Origin: Roseiarcus sp963741845
GTDB lineage: Bacteria; Pseudomonadota; Alphaproteobacteria; Rhizobiales; Beijerinckiaceae
DNA: 64,000 nucleotides
NCBI GenBank assembly: GCA_963741845.1
Contig: CAVUJV010000030.1
Coordinates: 1 to 64,000, forward strand
Direction of reading: 5' to 3'
Both the position numbers and the translations under genes were made by a program. The notes under the pieces were generated by a model. It worked only from the letters and a program-made list of their open reading frames with translations. It did not search any database and was not told where the DNA came from. Shown here one piece after another: positions 28,747-37,638 of the stretch. How positions within the stretch are numbered: the first letter of the stretch is position 1; each line of letters starts with the position of its first letter.

Positions 28747-29312
28747 TCGTCGCGCGGCCCAAGGTCGGCACCCGTGTGCGTCCGAAGTCGGAATGGAACA
28801 TGCTCGACCCCGAGGTGCTCGGATGGCACCTGGAGGCCGCTCCGACCGAGGACTTCATCAGCCATCTCTTCGTGCTCAGGCAGATGATCGAGCCGCCCGC
28901 CGCGGCGCTGGCGGCCGCCGCGGGCTCCCGCGCGACGGTCGAGCAGATCGCGGAAGCCTACAGCCGCATGGACCGCTTCCGGCACGGCCAGGGCGATCTC
29001 ATCGGCGCCGATCTCGATTTCCACATGGGGATTCTCGAAGCGACCGGGAATCCGTTCCTCGCCGCGCTTGGCGGTCTGATCCATGCGGCGCTCGAATGCA
29101 CTTTCCGGCTGAGCTGGCAGGGCGCGGCCCGGATTCAGGACGATCGCCTGCTGCAGCATCGCGCAATTCTGGAGGCGATCCGCCAGGGCGCGCCGGATCT
29201 CGCGCGAGACCGCATGGCGGAGCTTCTCCGCGATTCGATCGAGGACGTGCGGCAGTTTCTGCGTGAACGCGACGCCATGCGTCCCGCGACGAAACCCACG
29301 GCGACCCCCTGA
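28464..29312 (+). CDS. FadR/GntR family (FCD domain) transcriptional regulator
   Basis: A 282-residue regulator. After a basic Ala/Pro-rich leader (about 1-35), the winged HTH has LGRDIVGGVYPAGSLLPNAAEMC and FSVSRTALREAYSMLSAKAL (about 45-105). The FCD effector domain follows with FVLRQMIEPPAAALAAA, the metal/ligand His in DLDFHMGILEATGN and HRAILEAI. Such FadR/DgoR-like proteins repress catabolic or uptake genes until a small carboxylate or sugar acid binds. It is divergent from the Liv operon and convergent with the BMP gene, so it may control the Liv operon (inference). Confidence 0.88.
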   Translation: MARVPNLSKKTEARGRKAPNSAPAARPPARGARDRISFERNIHSQLAARLGRDIVGGVYPAGSLLPNAAEMCARFSVSRTALREAYSMLSAKALIVARPKVGTRVRPKSEWNMLDPEVLGWHLEAAPTEDFISHLFVLRQMIEPPAAALAAAAGSRATVEQIAEAYSRMDRFRHGQGDLIGADLDFHMGILEATGNPFLAALGGLIHAALECTFRLSWQGAARIQDDRLLQHRAILEAIRQGAPDLARDRMAELLRDSIEDVRQFLRERDAMRPATKPTATP

Positions 29313-29352
29313 GGCCGCTCCCCGACCCGCCGCCCGAAGTCCTCCCGCCGCG

Positions 29353-30381
29353 TCACTTGAAATAGGGCGGATAGCCTTGATCGGCGACGTTCCAGACATT
29401 GACGTCGTCGGTGAGGATCATGTGTTTCAGGGCCGCGATCTTCCTGAGCGTCGTGGCCGGCAACATGGCCTTCGTATATTTCATCGGCGAAAGGCCGACG
29501 CCGTCGTGAACGAGACCGAGCGTGATCGTGCGGCCGCCGGGGAACTTGTCTTCGGCATAGTCCTTCATCACGGTCTCGACCGCGACGTCGGTGCGCTTGA
29601 TGACGCTGGCGAGCACATAGCCGGGCGCGATATCGTCCTGGTCCGTGTCGACGCCGATGGCGAACTTGCCGGCGTCCTTGGCCGCCTGGATGACGCCGAG
29701 CCCCGTCCGGCCGGCGACCTGGAAGACGACATTGGCGCCCGCGTCGAACATGGCCTTGGCCATCCGCTGGCCAAGCGCAGGATCGCCGAAATTGTTGGCG
29801 TAGGCGACCTTCACTTCGACCTGCGCGTCGATGGCGCGCGCGCCCTGGATATAGCCGACGATGAACCTGTCGATCCCGACCGACTTCGTTCCGCCGATGA
29901 CGCCGATCACCGGCTTGCCGCTCATGCCCCGGATCGACGGGTCCTTGGCGACGAGCGTCGCGAGCGCGCCCGCGAGATAGGAGGCTTCGTCCTCGCGAAA
30001 CAGGACGGACGCCACATTCGCGCCCGGCCTCGTCTGGTCCAGGATCACGTAGTCGGCGCCGGGATGCTCCTTCGCGACCGCCTGAAGCGCGTCGCCGTGC
30101 GTATATTCGAGATCGACGATCAGTCCGAAGCCGGAATCGGAGACGCGGCGCAGGATGTCGGCGCCATGCGCGACGATGTCGCCGGCTTCGATCGCCTTGC
30201 CCTCGAGCTTGTCTTCCGCCAGCGCCTTCTTGAAGCCCGAATAGGCAAGGTCGTTGTAGGATTGGTCGCCAAGCCCGCCTTGCGCGACGATCAGCGCGAC
30301 CGGCTTCTCAGCGGCGACCGCGATCGTTCCGAGGCCCAGGGCGAGGGCCGGGAGAACGCCTGTCATTCGAATTCGACGCAT
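29353..30381 (-). CDS. BMP family ABC transporter substrate-binding protein
   Basis: A 342-residue periplasmic protein with a signal peptide (cleaved after AVAA) and BMP/PnrA family blocks: VALIVAQGGLGDQSYNDLAYSG-type start, HPGADYVILDQ, NVASVLFREDEASYLAGALA, VIGVIGGTKSVGIDRF and GVDTDQDDIAPGYVLAS. Known members bind nucleosides or purine-like ligands. No cognate permease or ATPase is adjacent; it either works with distant components or shares others. Confidence 0.9.
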   Translation of the reverse strand: MRRIRMTGVLPALALGLGTIAVAAEKPVALIVAQGGLGDQSYNDLAYSGFKKALAEDKLEGKAIEAGDIVAHGADILRRVSDSGFGLIVDLEYTHGDALQAVAKEHPGADYVILDQTRPGANVASVLFREDEASYLAGALATLVAKDPSIRGMSGKPVIGVIGGTKSVGIDRFIVGYIQGARAIDAQVEVKVAYANNFGDPALGQRMAKAMFDAGANVVFQVAGRTGLGVIQAAKDAGKFAIGVDTDQDDIAPGYVLASVIKRTDVAVETVMKDYAEDKFPGGRTITLGLVHDGVGLSPMKYTKAMLPATTLRKIAALKHMILTDDVNVWNVADQGYPPYFK

Positions 30382-30558
30382 TGTTTTTCTGATGCGAACC
30401 GAGGTCGATCGGGCTTGCGCGAGGCAATGAGCCCGCAGTCAATCCGTTGACTGGACAAGCGTGCCACGAGGCCGTCAGCCCCGCAAGATCATTCGTCAAG
30501 CCGAATCGCTCGAACTGGAGGCGCCGCGCCCGGCCTGCGCCGGGGTGCGGAGCCTCGA

Positions 30559-31284
30559 TCAGATCGAGCTTTGATTGACGCGCTTCGAGAGCTCGGCCGC
30601 CGTCTCCTTGCGTTCCGAATAGCGGTCGACCAGATAGGCGGCGCAGTCACGCGTAAGGAGCGTGAATTTCACAAGCTCCTCCATGACGTCGACGATCCGG
30701 TCGTAATAGGACGACGGCTTCATCCGGTCGTGCTCGTCGAATTCGAGAAAAGCCTTCGCGACCGAAGACTGATTGGGGATTGTGATCATCCGCATCCACC
30801 GCCCGAGCACGCGAAGTTGATTGACCGCGTTGAAGCTTTGCGAGCCGCCGGAGACCTGCATGACCGCGAGCGTCTTTCCCTGCGTCGGCCGGACCGCGCC
30901 CATACTGAGCGGAATCCAGTCGATCTGCGCCTTCATGATCGCCGTCATGGCGCCGTGACGCTCCGGCGAACACCAGACCATGCCCTCGCTCCACGCCGCG
31001 AGATCGCGCAGTTCCTTGACTTTCGGATGATTGGCGTCCGAATCGTCGGGCAAGGGCAGGCCCGAGGGATTGAACGTGCGCGTGTCCGCGCCCAGCCGTT
31101 CGAGGATGCGGGCGGCCTCCTCCGTCGCAAGGCGGCTGAACGAGCGGGCGCGCACCGATCCGTAGAGGAGCAGGATGCGGGGAGGATGGCGCTTGCGCTC
31201 GGCAGGAAAGAGCTTTGTCGCGTCCGGTTGCTGAAACAGCCGGTCCTCGACGTTCGGCGTCTCGCGCGCATCGCTAGAGGACAT
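30559..31284 (-). CDS. arsH: ArsH, NADPH-dependent FMN reductase (organoarsenical oxidase)
   Basis: ArsH oxidises trivalent organoarsenicals such as methylarsenite to pentavalent forms and reduces FMN with NADPH. The 241-residue protein has the flavodoxin-like FMN site LLYGSVRARSFSRLATEEA, WCSPERHGAMTAIMKAQIDWIP and VMQVSGGSQSFNAVNQLR, all close to the family. No arsR, arsB or arsC is in the window, so it stands apart from a full ars operon; a general quinone/FMN reductase role remains possible. Confidence 0.92.
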   Translation of the reverse strand: MSSSDARETPNVEDRLFQQPDATKLFPAERKRHPPRILLLYGSVRARSFSRLATEEAARILERLGADTRTFNPSGLPLPDDSDANHPKVKELRDLAAWSEGMVWCSPERHGAMTAIMKAQIDWIPLSMGAVRPTQGKTLAVMQVSGGSQSFNAVNQLRVLGRWMRMITIPNQSSVAKAFLEFDEHDRMKPSSYYDRIVDVMEELVKFTLLTRDCAAYLVDRYSERKETAAELSKRVNQSSI

Positions 31285-31426
31285 GGCGGCCTTCCGCGTC
31301 GATCAGCAATGAACCGGCTTCCTCGCAGAGCGGTCCTTTCGGGCAGCGATCGGGCAGGCCGAGGGCGGTCCCGCCCGGACAGGATCGGCGCGCGCCTTGC
31401 CGCCCCCGGACAATCGGGGGGTTCAT
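31274..31426 (-). CDS. Small Cys-containing ORF overlapping the arsH start
   Basis: A 50-codon ORF on the arsH strand, overlapping its start by 11 bp. It contains three cysteines (SCPGG, RCPKGPLC) that could form a metal site. The overlap hints at coupling with arsH, but codon composition cannot be separated from chance and no family is recognised. Confidence 0.25.
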   Translation of the reverse strand: MNPPIVRGRQGARRSCPGGTALGLPDRCPKGPLCEEAGSLLIDAEGRHVL

Positions 31427-31714
31427 GAGGACAGTTGCGTCTTCAAGCGATGCAGCCAGGGAGGGCTGCGTCCGCATCGATCCGTTCCATGCTTCCCGAT
31501 TACCCGATAAGTCAGCCCGTGCAAGAGCCTCGGCTGCGAAAGCAGGCCGCAGCGCCCGCGCGGCGCGGGCGATGGCGGGGGCGCTTCTTGTCAAACGGCG
31601 CGGGTTCCATCAGCATTCCCGGGCGCCGCGTCCGTTTTCCAGCGGCGACCCGGCCGGAGCGGCGCGCCGACCGCTTCGGGGATTGCGCTTAAGAGTTTTT
31701 CGGGGAGCATCGTC
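31427..31714. other. Intergenic region upstream of the Rieske-P450 gene
   Basis: About 290 bp with no convincing gene. It should hold the divergent promoters of arsH and the Rieske-P450 gene. GGGGAG at about 31699-31704 is a good ribosome site for the ATG at 31715. No clear operator repeat was seen. Confidence 0.5.
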
Positions 31715-33454
31715 ATGAGGTCCGAGGCCTTCCTTCGCGTCGCCAGTCTCGACGAGCTCCCGGGCGCCGGCCCCTTCGCGCTTTCCGCGAAAGGGCATGA
31801 CATTGCGCTGGTGCGAACGCGCGACGGATGGCGCGCCTTCCAGGGGCGCTGTCCGCATCAGGGCGCGCTGCTCGGCGAAGGCGAAGTGGAGGGCGGCGCG
31901 CTCGTCTGCCGCAATCACCGCTGGCGCTTCGCGCTCGAGTCCGGCCAGCGCATCGGCGGGCCGCAATGCCTCGCCTCCTGCCCGGCCATCGAGCGGGACG
32001 GCGGCGTCTATGTCGACGTTTCGGGTCTCCCGGCAACCACCGGCCCCAGCGCCGCCGGGACGCGCACGCTCGACGACATTCCCGGTCCGAAGCCGCTGCC
32101 GCTCGTCGGCAACGCCTTCCAGATCGACGCCTTGCGCGCCCATCTGGCGATGGAGGCCTGGGCCCGGCAATACGGCCCGATCTATCAGCTCCGCATGACG
32201 GGGCGCCGTCTGATCGTGCTCAGCGACTCCGCGATGATCGAGGAGATCCTTCGCGCGAGGCCCGAGACGTTCCGGCGTTCGTCGAGAACCGACGAAGTGC
32301 TCACGGAGGCCGGAATCAAGGGCGTCTTCAACGCCGAGGGCGGGTCCTGGCGCACCCAGCGAAGGCTCGCCGTCGCGGCGCTCGCGCAGCGCCATCTCAA
32401 GGAGCTCTATCCCCATATCAGGACCGTGACCGAACGGCTCAGGCGGCGCTGGAGCGCCGCGGCCTCGGCCGGGACCGCGCTCGACGTGGTGGAGGAGATG
32501 AAGCGCTTCACCGTCGACGTGACGATGCTGATCGCCTTCGGTTACGATTCCAACACCGTGGAGCAGTCGGGCGACGTCATCCAGAGACATCTGGAGCTCG
32601 TGCTCCCGACGATCAGCCGGCGCATTCTGTCCCCTGTCCCGATCTGGCGCTATGTCAGGCTCCCGAGAGATCGCCGTTTCGACAAAGCGCTCTCCGAAGT
32701 GCGCGCATGGCTCGCGACGTTGCTCGACGAAACGCGCGCGCGTCTGGCGGCCGATTCCGGCCGCGCGGCGAAGCCCGCCAATTTCATCGAGGCGATGATC
32801 GTCGCGGCCGACGAAAACGGCCGGCCCTTCCCGGACGAGACGATCATGTCGAACCTCCTGACCATGCTGATCGCGGGCGAGGACACGACCGCCTTCACGC
32901 TGGCCTGGGCGCTTCACGAGCTTTGCGACAGCCCGGACTGGCGCGCGCGGCTCCGGCGCGAGGCGGACGAGGTCCTGGGCGCCTCCGGCGTCGTCGACGA
33001 CCTCGACGCCGCCAACCGGCTGGCCTCGGCCGACGCCGTCGCGAGCGAAACCATGCGGCTCCGCCCCGCGGCGCCTTTCGCGGGCGCGACCGCGAATGTC
33101 GACACGTCGGTCGGCGGTTATTTCATTCCGAAGGGCGAGACCGTCCTCCTGCTGCTGCGCCCCGGAGCGCTCGAATCCGCCAACTTCGCCGATCCCCTCG
33201 CGTTTCGTCCGGAACGATGGCTCGGAGAACTTCCGGGCGCGCATGACGCTTCGGCCTATATGCCGTTCGGCTCCGGCCCGCGCATGTGCCCCGGCCGCTC
33301 GCTCGCGCTCGTCGAGATGAAGACCCTGCTCGCGACCCTGTTCAAAAGCTTCGATATCGAGCGGGCGGGCGACGCCGGAGACGTCACGGAAGTCTTCGGC
33401 TTCACCATGTCGCCCGCCAGCCTGCGCGTGAGGCTCAGGCCGAGAGCGGCATGA
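31715..33454 (+). CDS. Natural fusion of a Rieske [2Fe-2S] domain with a cytochrome P450
   Basis: 579 residues. Residues about 5-105 are a Rieske ferredoxin domain with a complete C-x-H-x16-C-x2-H ligand set (C46-P-H48 and C65-R-N-H68). After a short linker comes an entire cytochrome P450: proline-rich start IPGPKPLPLVGNAFQ (about 122-136), I-helix oxygen motif AGEDTT (387-392), K-helix E445-T-M-R448, the FRPERW PERF-type motif (about 497-502), and the heme loop FGSGPRMCPGR with ligand C525. No signal peptide or anchor is seen, so it should be cytosolic. The Rieske domain probably supplies electrons to the heme from a separate reductase that is not in the window. Substrate unknown. Confidence 0.93.
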   Translation: MRSEAFLRVASLDELPGAGPFALSAKGHDIALVRTRDGWRAFQGRCPHQGALLGEGEVEGGALVCRNHRWRFALESGQRIGGPQCLASCPAIERDGGVYVDVSGLPATTGPSAAGTRTLDDIPGPKPLPLVGNAFQIDALRAHLAMEAWARQYGPIYQLRMTGRRLIVLSDSAMIEEILRARPETFRRSSRTDEVLTEAGIKGVFNAEGGSWRTQRRLAVAALAQRHLKELYPHIRTVTERLRRRWSAAASAGTALDVVEEMKRFTVDVTMLIAFGYDSNTVEQSGDVIQRHLELVLPTISRRILSPVPIWRYVRLPRDRRFDKALSEVRAWLATLLDETRARLAADSGRAAKPANFIEAMIVAADENGRPFPDETIMSNLLTMLIAGEDTTAFTLAWALHELCDSPDWRARLRREADEVLGASGVVDDLDAANRLASADAVASETMRLRPAAPFAGATANVDTSVGGYFIPKGETVLLLLRPGALESANFADPLAFRPERWLGELPGAHDASAYMPFGSGPRMCPGRSLALVEMKTLLATLFKSFDIERAGDAGDVTEVFGFTMSPASLRVRLRPRAA

Positions 33455-34253
33455 GAGGCGCCGCAGGCCCGCCGCGCTCGTCGTCGAGGATCGCGACCGC
33501 CCGCGTCCAGCCCGCCGACGCCCGCTCGATCTTGGTCGGGAAGCAGGACACCATGAAGCCCGTCGAGGGCAGCGCTTCGAGATTGTGCAGCTTCTCGATA
33601 TGGCAATAGCCGATATGACGGCCGGCCTTGTGGCCTTCCCAGATGAGGGAAGCGTCGTGCGTCTGAGCATAACGCTTCGCCGTATGGACGAAGGGCGCGT
33701 CCCAGCTCCAGCCGTCGATTCCGGTGACGCGCACGCCCCGCTCCAGGAGATAGAGCGTGGCCTCCGCGCCCATGCCGCAGCCCGAGGCGACATAGCCGGG
33801 CTCTCCGTATTTGGCGCCGGCGCTCGTGTTGACGACGACGATTTCGAGCGGCTTCAGCTCATGGCCGATGCGTCTGAGCTCGGCCTCGACATCCGCGGCG
33901 GTCGCGACATAGCCGTCGTCGAAATGCCGGAAGTCGAGCTTGACGCCGGGCTGGAAGCACCAGTCGAGCGGGATCTCGTCGATCGTCCAGGCGCGCTGGC
34001 CCTCGTTCATCGTCGGGTGATAGTGCCAGGGCGCGTCGATATGCGTGCCGTTGTGGGTGGAGAGCTGCACGCGCTCGACCGCCCAGCCCTGACCGTCCGG
34101 CAAGTCCTCCCGCTTCAGCCCGGGGAAGAAAGGCAGGATCTGCGGCAGGCTCTGCTGGTGGTCGATATATTCGATCGCAGGCCCGAGCCCCGGCGGGTCG
34201 GCGTAGGCCGTGTTCTGCAGGGGCACGGACAGGTCGATCAGGCGTCGGGCCAT
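33435..34253 (-). CDS. Cyclase-family (KynB/isatin-hydrolase-like) metal hydrolase
   Basis: A 272-residue member of the Cyclase family (Pfam PF04199), whose known members hydrolyse N-formylkynurenine, isatin or similar amide/lactam bonds with Mn or Zn. The metal motif HNGTHIDAPWH is at 67-77. GWSWDAPFVHTA and SCFPTKIERASAGWTRAVAIL are also family-like. The ATG at 34251-34253 has AGAGGAA upstream. Its end overlaps the end of the convergent Rieske-P450 gene by 20 bp. The two may share a pathway for an aromatic or lactam compound, but opposite orientation makes this weak. Confidence 0.9.
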   Translation of the reverse strand: MARRLIDLSVPLQNTAYADPPGLGPAIEYIDHQQSLPQILPFFPGLKREDLPDGQGWAVERVQLSTHNGTHIDAPWHYHPTMNEGQRAWTIDEIPLDWCFQPGVKLDFRHFDDGYVATAADVEAELRRIGHELKPLEIVVVNTSAGAKYGEPGYVASGCGMGAEATLYLLERGVRVTGIDGWSWDAPFVHTAKRYAQTHDASLIWEGHKAGRHIGYCHIEKLHNLEALPSTGFMVSCFPTKIERASAGWTRAVAILDDERGGPAAPLMPLSA

Positions 34254-34409
34254 CGTTTCCTCTCTTCGCGAATTGTTGAAGGCCAGTTCGCATCCAATGA
34301 ACCAAACCCCCGCCGCTCGCCAGAGGCCCGCCCGGCCAACCGATTTGCTTCCGGCCGGGAGATTCGCAAATGTCGCGAGGGAACACGATTCGAAAGGAAC
34401 GCCCGGCGC

Positions 34410-35642
34410 ATGACAGCGATGACCATTCGGCGCGGCCTGGCGCTGACAGCCGTCTGCGCGGCGCTTTTCGCGGGCGCCGCCGCCGAGGCGCAGACTTTCG
34501 AGCGCCCGCCCTCCTATGCGCCGGCGACCGCGCTGGGCAAGGCCGCGAAGGGGCCGAACTACACGGTGCTGAACCCGATCACATCGGACGGCTTCCTTCG
34601 CCATTACACGGTCCGCACGTCGCTCGGCGATATTTCGGTCGAGGGCGACCAGCTGATGGCGGCGCGCATCCGCGAGTTCGACGCGCTCAACGCGCTGTCG
34701 AAGACGAGCGGGCCGCAGGAATTCGGCGAGGGCGTCGCCAAGGCGGCGGCCGGCCCCGTGGTCTTCGCCGGCAACCTCATCCGCAATCCGGTCGGCACGA
34801 CCGAGAACACGGTGAATGGCATCGGCCAGTTCTTCGGCGGCATCGGCTCCGGCCTCAACAACATGGGCAAGTCGCGCGAGAACGCGGTCGAAAGCCTGAC
34901 CGGCGAAGCGAAGCAGAAGCGGCTTCTGGCGGCGCATCTCGGCGTCGATCCCTATACCGACTTCCTGCCGCTCGCGGCCCGGCTCGACGAACTCTCGGGC
35001 GCGGCTGCGATCGGCGGCCTTGCCGTGTCGGGCGCCTTCATGGTGGTTCCGGGGGCCGCGGGCATCGCGGTCTCCAATGTCTCGACGGCGAACACGCTCG
35101 GCGCGCTCGCGACCGATTATTCCTCCGCGCAGCTCATGGACATGAACCGCGCCAAGCTCGCCGCGCTCGGCGTCGACGCCTCGGTCGCCAACAGCCTGTT
35201 CGCCAATTCGTTCTACACGCCCATCGACGTGACGGCGATGGTCGAGTCGGCCCGCGCGACCGGCGCGACCGCCAATCTCGGATCCATGCTCTCGCGCGCG
35301 GCGACCGCCAACGACCGCGCGACGGCCTATTTCATCCGCAAGCGCATGGAGCTGACCGCGGGCCAGCGAAACTGGGCCGGACCGATGGTCGGCTATCTCG
35401 GCGACGAAAGCCTGCGCTTCCCCCTTGTTCGCACCGGCGCCGGGAACGTGATCGGCGCCTATCCGATCGACATTCTGTCCTGGACGCCCGAGACCGCGAA
35501 GATCATCGAGGGCATGACCGCGACCGCCAACGGCGCCGCGGCGAAATCGAAGACGCTCGCGATCACCGGAACGGCGACGCCCCTCGCAAGGCGCAACCTC
35601 GCGTCGCACGGCTGGACTTTGCGGGAGCGCGCGCGCTTCTAA
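34410..35642 (+). CDS. Exported protein of unknown function, coupled to an alpha/beta hydrolase
   Basis: A 410-residue protein with a clear signal peptide (GLALTAVCAALFAGAAAEAQ, cut near residue 28). The mature part has a long Ala/Gly-rich middle with a hydrophobic stretch (AAIGGLAVSGAFMVVPGAAGIAV), which could be a membrane hairpin. I recognise no domain. The ATG at 34410 has AAGGAA upstream; a start at 34419 is also possible. It is followed after 2 bp by a hydrolase gene and should be cotranscribed with it. Confidence 0.82.
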   Translation: MTAMTIRRGLALTAVCAALFAGAAAEAQTFERPPSYAPATALGKAAKGPNYTVLNPITSDGFLRHYTVRTSLGDISVEGDQLMAARIREFDALNALSKTSGPQEFGEGVAKAAAGPVVFAGNLIRNPVGTTENTVNGIGQFFGGIGSGLNNMGKSRENAVESLTGEAKQKRLLAAHLGVDPYTDFLPLAARLDELSGAAAIGGLAVSGAFMVVPGAAGIAVSNVSTANTLGALATDYSSAQLMDMNRAKLAALGVDASVANSLFANSFYTPIDVTAMVESARATGATANLGSMLSRAATANDRATAYFIRKRMELTAGQRNWAGPMVGYLGDESLRFPLVRTGAGNVIGAYPIDILSWTPETAKIIEGMTATANGAAAKSKTLAITGTATPLARRNLASHGWTLRERARF

Positions 35643-35644
35643 AG

Positions 35645-36415
35645 ATGCTGAAGCGCTTCGCCTCCGACAGCGTCCATCTCGCCTATATCGACGTTCCGCC
35701 CGAGGGCGAGGACCGGGGCGAGCCGATCCTGCTCATCCACGGCTTTGCGTCGAACCATCGGGTCAACTGGGTCAATCCCCGCTGGGTGACGACGCTGTCG
35801 CGCGCCGGACGCCGCGTGATCGCCTTCGACAATCGCGGCCACGGCGAGAGCCAGAAGCTCTACGCGCCGGCCGACTACCGGGTCGATCTCATGGCGCGCG
35901 ACGCGGCCAATCTGCTGGCGCATGTGAATGTCCCGCGCGCCGATGTCATGGGCTATTCGATGGGCGCCCGGATCGGCGCCTTTCTCACGCTCGGACGCCC
36001 CGAGATCGTGCGCTCGCTCATCATGGGCGGACTGGGCGACCGGCTGGTCAACGGCGCGAGCCTGCCGGCCGGCATCGGCGAAGCCATGGAGGCGCCTTCC
36101 GTGGAAGATCTTACCGATCCGATGCAGCGCATGTTTCGCGCCTTCGCCGATCAGAACAGGAGCGACCGCGCGGCGCTTGCCGCCTGCATCCGCGGCTCGC
36201 GCCAGAGCCTCACGGCGAAGGGCGTCGCAAAGATCGCGACGCCGACGCTGATCGCGGTCGGGACCCGCGACGACATCGCGGGCGACCCGCACAAGCTCGC
36301 CGCGATGATGCCGAACGCCGAGGCGATCGACATTCCCGGCCGGGACCACAATGTCGCCGTCGGCGACCGCGTCTACAAGGAGGCCGTCCTCGCCTTCCTC
36401 GAACGAAGGCCGTGA
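35645..36415 (+). CDS. Alpha/beta hydrolase
   Basis: A 256-residue serine hydrolase with the full triad: oxyanion HGFASNH, nucleophile elbow GYSMG (S105), acid D209 or D210 in VGTRDDIAG, and H235 in GRDHNVAVGD. FDNRGHGES is the usual strand-6 region. It resembles the 3-oxoadipate enol-lactonase/epoxide hydrolase-like group, but the substrate is open. No signal peptide. The start follows the previous stop by 2 bp. Confidence 0.88.
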   Translation: MLKRFASDSVHLAYIDVPPEGEDRGEPILLIHGFASNHRVNWVNPRWVTTLSRAGRRVIAFDNRGHGESQKLYAPADYRVDLMARDAANLLAHVNVPRADVMGYSMGARIGAFLTLGRPEIVRSLIMGGLGDRLVNGASLPAGIGEAMEAPSVEDLTDPMQRMFRAFADQNRSDRAALAACIRGSRQSLTAKGVAKIATPTLIAVGTRDDIAGDPHKLAAMMPNAEAIDIPGRDHNVAVGDRVYKEAVLAFLERRP

Positions 36416-36428
36416 GGGCCGCGGCCGG

Positions 36429-37616
36429 CTACGCCCGCCGCTTCAGCGCGCGGTAGAGCGCCGTCTCGAACGCGAGGAAGCCCTCCAGCGCCGCCGGGTC
36501 CAGGAAGGGGAAAAGCTGCGATCCCCAGAAGCCCGCGACGCCGTTTCCGCGGTCGATCCAGTAATAGAGATTGCCCAGTCCCGCCCAGGCGATCGAGCCC
36601 GCGGGCCTGCCCGTCGGCGCCGCTTCGTCGTTGACCATGAAGGTGAAGCCCCAGGACTTCGCGAGACCGGGGAAGAATTCCGCATCATGGGTGACGGCGC
36701 GGTTCATGCTCGGAAGCATCCCGACCTTGAGCCCGCCGAGCTGGTCGCGCGCCGCGAGGGCGACCGTCTCGGCCTTCAGAACGCGGCCGCGCTCGCCCAT
36801 GCCGTCGTTGAGCCACATGCGCAGGAAGCGCATGTAGTCCGCAGCCGTTCCGAAGAGCGCGCCGCCGCCCATGAAGACTTCCGGCGTCTCGGGCAGTTCG
36901 AAGTCGAAAGGCTGAAGCGCTCCCTTGCGGTCGCGGCGATGCATCGAGGCGCGGCTGGCGCGCATCGCAGGGGTGAGCACGAAAGCGGTGTCCGTCATGC
37001 CGAGCGGATCGAGGACGCGCGCTTTCAGGATGGCGTCGAGCTTTTCGCCGACGATCGCCTCCATCACCTGCCCCGCCCAGTCGATGCCGAGGCCGTAGTT
37101 CCAGCGCTCGCCCGGATCGAACAGCAGCGGGACCATGAGGCCGCGCTTCTCGCCGTTGCGCGGGTCGGGCTGGCCGTGTTCGTCGGTGAGGCGCTTGAGC
37201 GTCGCATTGAAGAAATCGTAGCCGAAGCCCGCCGTATGCAGGAGCAGCATGCGGGTCGTGATGTCGCGCTTCGGCGCCCGCAGCACGAGCCCGCCCTTCT
37301 CGTCGAAGCCTTCCAGCACCTGAAGCGCGCCGATCTCCGGCGCATAAAGCTTCGCCGGCGCGTCGAGGTCGAGCCGCCCCTCCTCGACAAGCTGGAGCGC
37401 GGCGGTTCCGGTGACGGCCTTGCTGCATGAGAAGAGCGCGAGCGTACTGTCCGCCGTGATCGGCGCGCTCTCGCCGAGCCGCCGGACTCCGGCCGCGCCC
37501 TCGTAAAAGTTTCCCTCGCGGTTGGTCGCGAGCGCCACGGCCCCCGGAACGCGCGGCTCCGCCTCGGTCGCCTTGCGCAGGATGGCGTCGGCCTCGGCGG
37601 CGAATTGAGCGTCCAT
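36429..37616 (-). CDS. Class C beta-lactamase-like serine hydrolase
   Basis: A 395-residue penicillin-binding-protein-fold enzyme with the S-x-x-K motif at S63-C-S-K66 and a WNYGLGID element in the position of the Y-x-N motif. MLLLHTAGFGYDF and GMTDTAFVL are typical of the EstB/LovD-like esterase group. No signal peptide is seen, so an intracellular esterase or transesterase is more likely than an antibiotic resistance enzyme. Convergent with the alpha/beta hydrolase, 13 bp apart. Confidence 0.87.
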   Translation of the reverse strand: MDAQFAAEADAILRKATEAEPRVPGAVALATNREGNFYEGAAGVRRLGESAPITADSTLALFSCSKAVTGTAALQLVEEGRLDLDAPAKLYAPEIGALQVLEGFDEKGGLVLRAPKRDITTRMLLLHTAGFGYDFFNATLKRLTDEHGQPDPRNGEKRGLMVPLLFDPGERWNYGLGIDWAGQVMEAIVGEKLDAILKARVLDPLGMTDTAFVLTPAMRASRASMHRRDRKGALQPFDFELPETPEVFMGGGALFGTAADYMRFLRMWLNDGMGERGRVLKAETVALAARDQLGGLKVGMLPSMNRAVTHDAEFFPGLAKSWGFTFMVNDEAAPTGRPAGSIAWAGLGNLYYWIDRGNGVAGFWGSQLFPFLDPAALEGFLAFETALYRALKRRA

Positions 37617-37638
37617 GATGTTCCCCCCTGCCCGCTTG

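Noticed and set aside
31610..33793. 727-codon open frame antisense to the Rieske-P450 gene
   Set aside because: Composition is that of a mirrored high-GC gene, while the plus strand contains all Rieske and P450 motifs.
36429..37616. Beta-lactam resistance gene
   Set aside because: The protein has S-x-x-K but no signal peptide, and its other motifs fit cytosolic esterases of this fold better.
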